From Bombardia bombarda (lineage: Eukaryota > Ascomycota > Sordariomycetes > Sordariales > Lasiosphaeriaceae), in assembly GCA_030512295.1 (NCBI GenBank), contig JAULSR010000001.1, positions 2,498,501 through 2,562,500 on the forward strand: a DNA stretch of 64,000 nt. Direction: 5' to 3'. Made by a program: the position numbers and the translations under genes. The notes beneath the pieces are model-generated. The model was not told where the DNA came from and did not search any database. It saw nothing but the letters and a program-made list of their open reading frames with translations. This document shows, in pieces, positions 9,460 through 16,504 of this stretch; position 1 is the stretch's first letter, and every line of letters begins with the position of its first letter.

Positions 9460-9611
9460 TAGGAAATGACTTTTGTGGATGCACGAGGGAGCTAACTATC
9501 TAGGGCCGGGTTTTATCCCGGGACTAGGCGCTCTGACCATCTAGTTACGTGCTTAGCACCTTGGCGCTAAGGCGCTAGTGACCCAACAAGGAACGGGCTA
9601 GGCCCGTGACA
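9460..9611 (-). repeat. Dispersed repeat upstream of the F-box gene (inverted partner of 1815-2010)
   Basis: Read on the minus strand it starts TGTCACGGGCCTAGCCCG and contains the 21-bp block identical to 1828-1848, the GGGATAAAACCC block and the AGATAGTTAG block in the same order, followed by a region leading into the F-box gene. It may be an LTR of a second retroelement family. I see no second terminus or target duplication. It forms a long-range inverted pair around 2.0-9.4 kb. Confidence 0.6.
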
Positions 9612-9813
9612 TTTTTATATGTAATCGACTCCGTTTCTAAGCTTTTCTTAGTTTTATATCTGCTTTGTTACCGTTTAAATAAAAGTATAGGTCGTCCTTT
9701 ATATATACGTAAAAATATAAGTCGCGAGGTACCGGTAGTATTAGAGAGGCTACGTTATTATTTAGATTTGCTTTATCTTTTTATTTTTTACTTTTATTAT
9801 ATTAGATCTTTTT
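9612..9813. other. AT-rich patch, probably a mutated repeat
   Basis: About 200 bp of strongly AT-biased sequence (runs such as TTTATATATACG and TTTTTATTTTTTAC) lie between two repeat copies in an otherwise GC-balanced window. This is what repeat-induced point mutation leaves in filamentous ascomycetes. I have not computed dinucleotide indices. Confidence 0.5.
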
Positions 9814-10053
9814 TGTAAGAGAAGGCAGGTACGCCTGATCAAGGTGGTCACAATGAAGATAACTGGGAAGGCGAGCAATGACTAGTATTGGCGTAAGACT
9901 TCAACCTGGCCCTCGCAACTGAAGGTGGGCGAGGGCCGCTGCTTATATACAAAGATGGTGGGATAACTGGCATGTCCTTGGGGACGCTTCTGGCATGTGC
10001 TTGAGCACGTGCTTGGGGATGTCCTTGGGGATGTCCTTGGGGATGTCCTTACA
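9814..10053 (+). repeat. Solo LTR copy without target duplication
   Basis: It runs from TGTAAGAGAAGGCAGG to GATGTCCTTACA, about 240 bp, in the same + strand orientation as the copy at 10133. The 3' part has extra copies of the GGGGATGTCCTT unit. Flanks are TTTTT and ATATA, so no target-site duplication is visible. It is either rearranged or one end of a larger lost element. Confidence 0.8.
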
Positions 10054-10127
10054 ATATATTTAGATGAGGGGAATTTCGGGTCCTCGATGGTCCCAGGAGT
10101 CATCCGCTTTGACAAATGCTGCCACGG

Positions 10128-10340
10128 GTTCATGTAAGAGAAGGCAGGTACGCCTGATCAAGGTGGTCACAATGCAGATAACTAGAAAGGCAAGCAATGA
10201 CTAGTATTGGTGTAAGACTTCAACCTGGCCCTCGCAAAGGAAGGTGGGCGAGGGCCGCTGCTTATATACATAGTTGGTGGGATAACTGGCATGTGCTTGG
10301 GGATGCTCTGGCATGTGCTTGGGGATGTCCTTACAGTTCA
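10128..10340 (+). mobile_element. Solo LTR with perfect 5-bp target-site duplication
   Basis: The LTR body is 10133-10335 (203 bp, TGTAAG...CTTACA). It is flanked by GTTCA on both sides (10128-10132 and 10336-10340), the 5-bp duplication expected of retroviral-type integration. No internal region remains, so LTR-LTR recombination is inferred. Compared with the neighbouring copy it has several G-to-A and C-to-T changes. It lies 10 bp beyond the stop codon of the UstYa-like gene at 10350. Confidence 0.9.
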
Positions 10341-10349
10341 GTTAGCATC

Positions 10350-10847
10350 TTACTCAGGTAAGGCATCGTGATGCTGGCTTTGGCTAAACTCACGCTTGAT
10401 AATCCTTTCCCAGGCCCTGAGTGTTCCATTGAGCGCGTCTGCTTGGTGGAAGTCCTTGGGAGTCACCCATATCCCCTTCCGCGGACTCCAAGATCTGTAC
10501 TGTGTCCGTCCGCCAACCTCGCCCAGAGGCACTACACCACTGAGATCCGAGCCCGCCGGCGGCCGGTGCATGACGGAGGCTGCGTCTGAGTTGGTGGATG
10601 TGCAGTTGTCCGTATGGGCCCTGATCTGAACGAGCATGTAGATGGCGACCCCCAGAAGCACCGCAACCATTACATCGAGCACAATTCTAACGACATGTAG
10701 CCGTCGGCTTTTCGAAATAAGCTGCTGTTGCTGGATGGCGTAGTGATGCCTGCCAATCTCTGAACTGTCTAGGCATGTTTCCGAGTCGATCGAGGGTCGC
10801 GGTCGCTTGAGGAGGTCGACCTCATCTTGAGCACTGGGTGTGTCCAT
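10350..10847 (-). pseudogene. UstYa-like (DUF3328) membrane protein A, C-terminally incomplete
   Basis: Frame of 165 codons from ATG 10847 to a stop at 10350-10352. The cytosolic N-terminus is polar (~60 residues), followed by one membrane segment (IVLDVMVAVLLGVAIYMLV, about residues 58-76) and a lumenal part with GVVPLGEVG and SPRKGIWVTPKDFHQADAL. UstYa-family proteins use this layout, but the two HxxHC motifs that define the family are absent because the frame ends 10 bp before a solo LTR. I infer loss of the 3' part at or near that insertion. The sequence GTAAGATGCTAAC at the end resembles a donor followed by a branch site, so the insertion may have hit the last intron. Three copies of TGACCAAAAGG and the shared 11-mer lie upstream. 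It may be a short functional variant. Confidence 0.6.
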
Positions 10848-10874
10848 CCTTGGTATGTTCAACAGAATGGAATG

Positions 10875-10907
10875 TGACCAAAAGGTGACCAAAAGGTGAC
10901 CAAAAGG
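10875..10907. repeat. Three tandem 11-bp units just upstream of UstYa-like gene A
   Basis: TGACCAAAAGG is repeated perfectly at 10875-10885, 10886-10896 and 10897-10907. The array lies 28 bp upstream of the ATG at 10847, so it falls in the 5' untranslated or core promoter region. Confidence 0.9.
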
Positions 10908-11050
10908 CTCGATAGGGGTCAGTACCACGATAACTTGTAAAAACATAGGCAGTGAAGATGGAGCTGGTGGAGAGATGCCATATGCAAGCCGGACCTGTTG
11001 GCTCGGAACTTCGGATTTGAGTGTGTAGGACGGTATGAGTCCCCCGGGGG

Positions 11051-11061
11051 CCCGGTCCGAG
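11051..11061 (+). promoter_or_regulatory. Shared 11-mer CCCGGTCCGAG upstream of UstYa-like gene A
   Basis: This identical 11-mer is also found at 12707-12717 and 14741-14751. The core CGGTCCG is a CGG-N1-CCG palindrome of the kind bound by Zn(II)2Cys6 regulators. It lies ~205 bp upstream of the start at 10847. A second related site, CCCCGGACC, follows at about 11076-11084. Confidence 0.6.
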
Positions 11062-11643
11062 TTGTGCAAGCAGTCCCCGGACCAGGCGATAAGCCCAAGA
11101 CACCATGCCAGAGGGTCAGCTCAGGTATGTCACAATCTCCAGGACGGGTGATTCTTGCCCTTCCTTGATCACTTTCGGCAGAATGCATCTTGCCTTTCCT
11201 TACCAGAAGTCAGAGTCGTCCCCCTCGCACTGGCGTTGGTTGCAGGGGCTCCGCCGCTATATTTCGTTGCCAAATACGATGCCGCTGGACAACGACTCAG
11301 AATTCCAGTCTTTATACAAGAAAGACACTTCATATGATTATGACCTACACGACAATGAGGGTAACAGCCACCACGGCTTCACCATCACACCGAATGTGTC
11401 GCTAACCTCATCACTAGTACCACTTCGCCTCACTTCTCAACCTTTCTCACTGCTCTAGATTTGCATATACGCCCTTTGTTTTGGCATGTATGTATCGAGC
11501 TGGGTAGCTTGCATGACTATTGTCTGGCATAAGGGGGGCCGTCAATGAACACCAATACACTGTTGACTCATCATCACGCATTTCCACTATATATGTGAAT
11601 ACGTTGCTGTTCGTAATCGCGACTTAGTCTATATTGCCATGCT

Positions 11644-12598
11644 CTAGTCGTTGAAGCCTCGATAACTGTTAAAGCGTGCTGCCTCCGTCCAAGCCTTGAT
11701 CTTGTCAAAGTCTTTGCAGACATGATATGAGGCCTCTCCCAGGGTCCCAGCCCCCTCAACATCACTTCCCTGGCCTTCAAAGGCAACATCGCCACAACAC
11801 ATGAGTGAGTTCCGCAGATAGTCGAAGCAGTGTCCGACGTGCTTCATTGCTTCTTCGTGACTTTCATCACTGTGCTCATGCCCTGGTCCTGTTTGCTGCT
11901 CATGTTGGCCGTCGTGGTGTGTCTTGTTAGGATCCAGCAGCTTGTTGAACTCCTTTAGCATGTAATGAAGACAATGTAGCTGATGAAACATGGCCACTGA
12001 AAAGATTTCTCTATTATTGAGGTGGATTGCTGGCGGCAGGGTATCTGCGTATTTGTGCCAGCCATCGACGACTACGAACCCGCTTCCTTCTTGGTTCGTT
12101 GAGAAATAGTCAGTTCGTCGCAAGAGGTCGACAGGTCTTGTATAATTCTTGCAAGATACTTACTTGACATCACGTTTGTCCATGCCGGGTCTGATTCATA
12201 CATTGCTCGCGCTCCATCCTCTCTGGTAGAGTTGAAGCGAACAGCCTTGGTTCCAACTACACGATACATGTTTTATCAGTTATCTGTCTCGTTGCACTTG
12301 AACTGGTATACATACACTCTGGCACCAAGCCATGAATTTCGCTGAGTGGCACTCCTCCTCCAGGGCTCGTCCGCCAGGAAGATATGACAAAAGCCCATTG
12401 TAAAATAGACATCGCAAAGACGATAGTCAACACCATGTGCTTGCGTATGAATGATAAGATGCCGCCGACATGGCTCCGTTGCATCACCAGACCCCGACTC
12501 TTCCCGACGAGCCTCGTAGAAGACGACGAATTCTCCTCCCCTAGCAGCGAGCTGAGAGACATGGAAGAGTCCGACGATGATCGAGAGGCATTCTCCAT
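11644..12598 (-). CDS. UstYa-like (DUF3328) oxidase/cyclase-type membrane protein B, intact
   Basis: Three exons: 12598-12316, 12256-12164 and 12089-11644. Donors are GTATGT and GTAAGT, acceptors TAG and AAG, total 822 nt, 273 residues. An in-frame ATG at 12631 could add 11 residues. Residues ~1-52 are Ser-rich and cytosolic, followed by a membrane helix (MVLTIVFAMSILQWAFVIS) and a lumenal domain containing both hallmark motifs, HQLHC and HVGHC (followed by FDYLRNSLMCCGD). In ustiloxin, cyclochlorotine and related pathways such proteins carry out oxidative cyclisation or hydroxylation of peptides in the secretory pathway. A His/Gln-rich insert (HHDGQHEQQTGPGHEHSD) sits between the motifs. It shares a 284-bp divergent promoter with the small peptide gene. 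An alternative last acceptor 3 nt downstream would change one residue. Confidence 0.8.
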
Positions 12599-12706
12599 CC
12601 TGAACTGGAGAGGCAAAGATCTTATGAACATCCCTAGCCTGGTCCGATGCTATGTTTACTCATCTGCCGTGTCTGGAGTTTGCAAGCCATCCTTTCTGGT
12701 CCCGTC

Positions 12707-12717
12707 CCCGGTCCGAG
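12707..12717 (+). promoter_or_regulatory. Shared 11-mer CCCGGTCCGAG in the divergent promoter
   Basis: It lies between UstYa-like gene B (start 12598, 109 bp away) and the secreted peptide gene (start 12883, 165 bp away), so one site could serve both. It is identical to 11051-11061 and to the complement of 14741-14751. Confidence 0.6.
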
Positions 12718-12882
12718 GACTCAGATGAGGAACATGCCATCGAGACAAAACGATTTAAAATACTCGACATATCCCCAGCTATCAATCAGTATCTGTTCAA
12801 CCACCAAGTCACACTCCCACACACAAACACTTCCTTCAATTCACTTCAGCCCTTTCGATCTTCTTCGAACCCAATAGTCAAA

Positions 12883-13230
12883 ATGCAGTTTGCCAAGTAC
12901 CTCGCTGTTGCCATGGCCGTGGCCATGCCCGCCCTTGCGCTCCCCACTGTCAACAACCGGTGAGTCTCTACAGGAATGCCTGAGCCATCCATAATGCAAT
13001 ACTGTTGTTGAAAAGTTCCTGAATTTTAATAATTGTTTGTGTTTTTTTGTTTTTTTTTTTAGCTCCCTTGGCGCCCGTGTTGAGATTGCTGGCCGCTCTT
13101 ACCTCATTGTCAACAAGGCCGAGGCCGACGAGGAGGAGGGCACCATTCTCTCTCGCGCCGTGGCACTGCTGGTGATAAGCTCATTGCCGAAGACGGCACC
13201 GTCTACGAACTTGTCTCCGTGAAGAACTAG
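12883..13230 (+). pseudogene. Small secreted peptide gene with a frame break (candidate RiPP precursor)
   Basis: Exon 1 is 12883-12959; the intron (GTGAGT to a long T-tract and TAG) ends at 13062; exon 2 starts at 13063. Residues 1-20 are a signal peptide (MQFAKYLAVAMAVAMPALAL). The uninterrupted frame gives 78 residues and stops at 13220-13222, but the last ~20 residues change to an unrelated hydrophobic/Ser-Pro tail. A second frame, offset by 2 nt, opens at a CGCG run (13154-13157) and ends at 13228-13230. It begins with a dibasic RR and holds GTVYELVSVKN, which echoes GRSYLIVNKAE in the first frame. I infer a 2-nt indel in the CGCG run, or less likely a database error. Size, signal peptide, dibasic site and UstYa neighbours suggest a RiPP-type precursor. 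The KR-spaced repeats of classical dikaritin precursors are absent. Confidence 0.55.
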
Positions 13231-13821
13231 GTTACATACAACACAAGGGAAAGGAGATGGGAGCGTGATGAGAAAATGTGGGAATTTGGCGACAACCAAG
13301 TAGCAACTGGACTGGAGATAGCTACCTGTTTCAGAGAATTTGGTGCTGCCTGTCATTCTAGCATCGGATCTCTAGACAAATACCAAAGCTCCCAAACAAC
13401 TTCTATTCTCACTGCTTGTGTAGGTACCTTAAGTGAGCTGGAGAATGACTTTCCGCAATACCTAAACTACCTACCTACATAGGTGATTGTCTAGGCAGTA
13501 ATTACCAACATTGCCGGCCGTTTGGTCCCGACAGCTCTAATCTGATATGTATATGTCCCTATTCGTTAACTCCTAGAGTAATGAGAGCCCTGAGACGAGC
13601 AATTATCATGGAGTAACTCATAGTAAGTTCCGATTCCTTTGTGTCATAACATGAGTCTGTCTTTTAAGAGTACAGCCGGTGGACGTTGAGGCACCAGGAG
13701 ACCTTTCGAAACGTAGGAAGATTTAGGTCACTTGTCTCGTCATTGTCAGAAACTACCCATTGTCTTCTCTCTAGAATAGAGCTGATATCTAGGTACATAT
13801 TTCTCCCTTGCTCTTGAGCAT
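13231..13821. other. Intergenic, between the peptide gene and UstYa-like gene C
   Basis: Presumed 3' regions of two convergent genes. It contains TACCTACCTACATAGG-like short motifs near 13467-13483. Nothing coding is recognised. Confidence 0.5.
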
Positions 13822-14578
13822 CTACTTCTCCAATCCAAAAGTGGTGCTGTGGCAGTGGTAGAAGCCAAGCACAATCTCCTGGCCGAGACCAGTGTGCGGC
13901 TCAGGTCCCTCGGCTAGCTGATCCGCACAATGCTTGGAGTGCGGAAAATCGATGGTCAGGCTGTCAATGAACTGCATTTTGTGTTCGAAAGCGTATTGTA
14001 GCTTCCTCCACTGGAAGAGGCAATGTTCGTCGTGGTATCTGTAATGGATCAGTAGATACCTCGGATCAGTTCAAGAGTGTGCTTACCGCATGGTGAAAAT
14101 CCTCTTGAACTCTCCGCGATAGAGCTGCTCCGGCTGGATCTCGACCGTCATACTCTTGTCGCTGTAATACTTGCGATTCTCGAGGATGGGCGGCAGCGAC
14201 GACGAGAGCTCATGATAGTAACAGGGCGGTAAAACAGGGCGGCGGCACCCATGCGTAGAGCGCCGGGTCCATGATACAGCCGCGCTTGATGGCTTCGGGA
14301 CTGGAGCGGGCGCAATCATTCCAGCCTTGTGATTCAAGCTCCTTGGCCGTGTTGGGCCGGAACGCGAACGCGGTTCTTGCTGTCAACAGCAGGATACTCA
14401 TGACTACAAGCGTCACTACACAGCCGACGCCAAAGGACGCGAAGCTCCATTGCCATGGCCATGCAAACCGCCATGCAAACCGCCGACGGCCGGTGCTTGT
14501 CGTCGTCGTCACACTCGGGGATCCATCTAAAAGTGTCTCGTATTCGACGTCTTTGTATGATTCGGATTCACTCTTCAT
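13822..14578 (-). pseudogene. UstYa-like membrane protein C, disrupted by a 13-bp insertion
   Basis: Start ATG 14578. Exon 1 is 14578-14087 (donor GTAAGC) and exon 2 is 14038-13822. The N-terminus is cytosolic, then a membrane segment (VGCVVTLVVMSILLLTA), then WNDCARSSPEAIKRGC and ALYAWVPPPCF. At 14220-14242 the 10-bp word AACAGGGCGG occurs twice, separated by TAA. This net +13 shifts the frame and leads to a stop 10-20 codons on. Downstream, in the shifted frame, the family continues: ELSSSLPPILENRKYYSD, then YHDEHCLFQWRK and HSKHC, both HxxHC motifs. Exons total 709 nt, which is divisible by three only if 13 nt are discounted. I recognise this variant of the UstYa-type family as common beside other UstYa genes in fungi (recalled, not searched). 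Probably inactive. Confidence 0.7.
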
Positions 14579-14740
14579 GTTGAGAATTTGAGAGGACAGG
14601 AGAGGGGGTTCAAGGACGAGAAGTGTGTCTAAGGCATGAAACAAAATGTCTAGATACTCTCTTACATACCCAGCTATGTGCTATGTCGAGGGAACCACTC
14701 AAGACTGAAGGAGTAGATGGGGCAAATCGGATTTCTGCTG

Positions 14741-14751
14741 CTCGGACCGGG
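14741..14751 (-). promoter_or_regulatory. Shared 11-mer CCCGGTCCGAG upstream of UstYa-like gene C
   Basis: It reads CTCGGACCGGG on the + strand, 163 bp upstream of the start at 14578. It is identical to the other two copies. A looser CGGTTCCGGG lies ~20 bp further upstream. Confidence 0.6.
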
Positions 14752-16504
14752 AGCAGCACCTAGATGCGGTTCCGGGCAGACTTGTAAGTCACACACAAGG
14801 TCTCTGCGTTATTACCGGATTGTCTGCCCAGGCTATCATTTGGCATATAATGTCCCTTCGGACCCCCACAATTCCACAAGTAGAGCAAGATGGAAACCAT
14901 CCATCATATTCATGACCCAGGCGACTCCCACCACAACAAAAGTCTGAGGTTCATTCTAGCTCTATGTGCAGGGTGGTTTGGCCTGCAACAAATATTCAGC
15001 GATGCCTTGATATTCTTGTCTAGCTCTATGGTCCCGTAGCCGCTCATCGGTGCCATGAGCGACAGTTGTTTATCTTCGTCCTGGCTTGCGGGCCGTGAGC
15101 CGCACGATGGACAGAAAGGGGGAAAGATTTAGCCCTGCACCTCGGGCAGTTTTAGTGACAAGATGCGATTAGTGGGGTCATCCATGGAGGGTTAATAAGC
15201 CAATTGTTATGCCTCGTTGCCGAGTTATCATTACCTGTGCACTGTGTTTACCAAAAGAGAAAAACAATAAGTATGATGCATCTTTCGTCACGATTTAGCA
15301 GTCGTGATGCAGTGTCGTGATGCTGCGCTGCGGCGGTTGACAAAAATGCTGATCAAAGTTTGACAAGTTCATGTCACTCCGTGTCACTGCATGTGGCATC
15401 CCCGTAATAATCGATGCTGAAACGACAAATAGGGGTTCCTCCCCCGGGCGGCCTTGTCCAGCTACAAGCTCGCAACCCCTGCGACGTTTCGTTTCAAAAA
15501 CGCACGCGCCACTTCCATGGCTTCTCGAGCTTCTTCAGCTTCTCCTTGCGCCTGCCGGACGCCAACGATGCAACGGTGTAACCGCCAGAGCTAACAGCAG
15601 CCAATAACCACTCGAGTACGGATATCTTGTGGCTTTCCCAATCAGTCTTTGTTGGGCCACAGACAAAGGAGTAAACTGATGGGATACTTGCAACACTGAA
15701 TGATGATTACCTGTAAAAATAGGAGAGATTAGCAGACTTTACCTAAGGTTGCACAATCTTAGCTTTATTATAGAGACAATCTCTTGAACTTGCACCGTGG
15801 GACCAGGGCGTGTTAAAGTTCAGTTTTCATTTGCTAATGTCCTAACCAAATAGCTGCGTATACGAATTCAAACCTGCCTTAACTTTGAATTGAACTCTAC
15901 GGGCAACTGAAATCCAAAGGACACCTGAAGGCTTCCATGTTGGTCCCATTTGTTAGTGCAGGCGCCCCAGCGGAACGGTCGACACGGCAATCCTGCACCA
16001 CTCAGTTACCTTAGCTTGCCTTGGTTAGGCCCGCTGTCTTCCCACCTGCCCCCCCCCCCCAGCCAGGCATGTACTTCGTAATGTACCACCGCCGCACCTA
16101 CGCACCCCTGGCCATTTTATTAACAGCACATCGAACCCCCAATCGAAGCAACGCCATTCAATTCAAGAAAGGGAGGTGCAGACGACAAGATAACACCAAC
16201 GAACAGGCAAACCAGTCAGCCACCCTCCCTCCGAACTCGACAAGTCGACTTGGGCACACACACTGCGACCTGGAACTGCATGCATTACACCCCCATCAGC
16301 CTCAAGTCATCATATTCATGGCCTGCCGTCCCCACGACGAGTGAAGGAGCAAACGCCGCTGTCAACTAGGTTGCCTCGCCGCAACAGATCGCGGCCACCA
16401 CCCGCTGGACGTGGGTTAGGCCCAGCCCTGGAGACCCGAGACTGGAAATCGGAAACAGGAAACAAGCAAACAGGGACAGGAATAGGAACAACAGGATAGG
16501 AATC
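14752..16504. other. 1.75 kb without a recognised gene, upstream of the Rab-GAP gene
   Basis: No coding region is supported. It contains a run of C near 16050-16060 and a C/A-rich stretch before 16505 that is probably the 5' untranslated region of the TBC gene. It marks the right edge of the accessory region. Confidence 0.5.

Noticed and set aside
10350..11069. Longer version of UstYa-like protein A starting at 11069
   Set aside because: That extension begins at a non-standard start and reads through the 11-mer and the 11-bp repeats. The ATG at 10847 gives the normal family layout.
12883..13230. Classical multi-core KR-repeat RiPP precursor
   Set aside because: I looked for repeated cores flanked by Lys-Arg and found none, so only a weaker RiPP-like label is kept.
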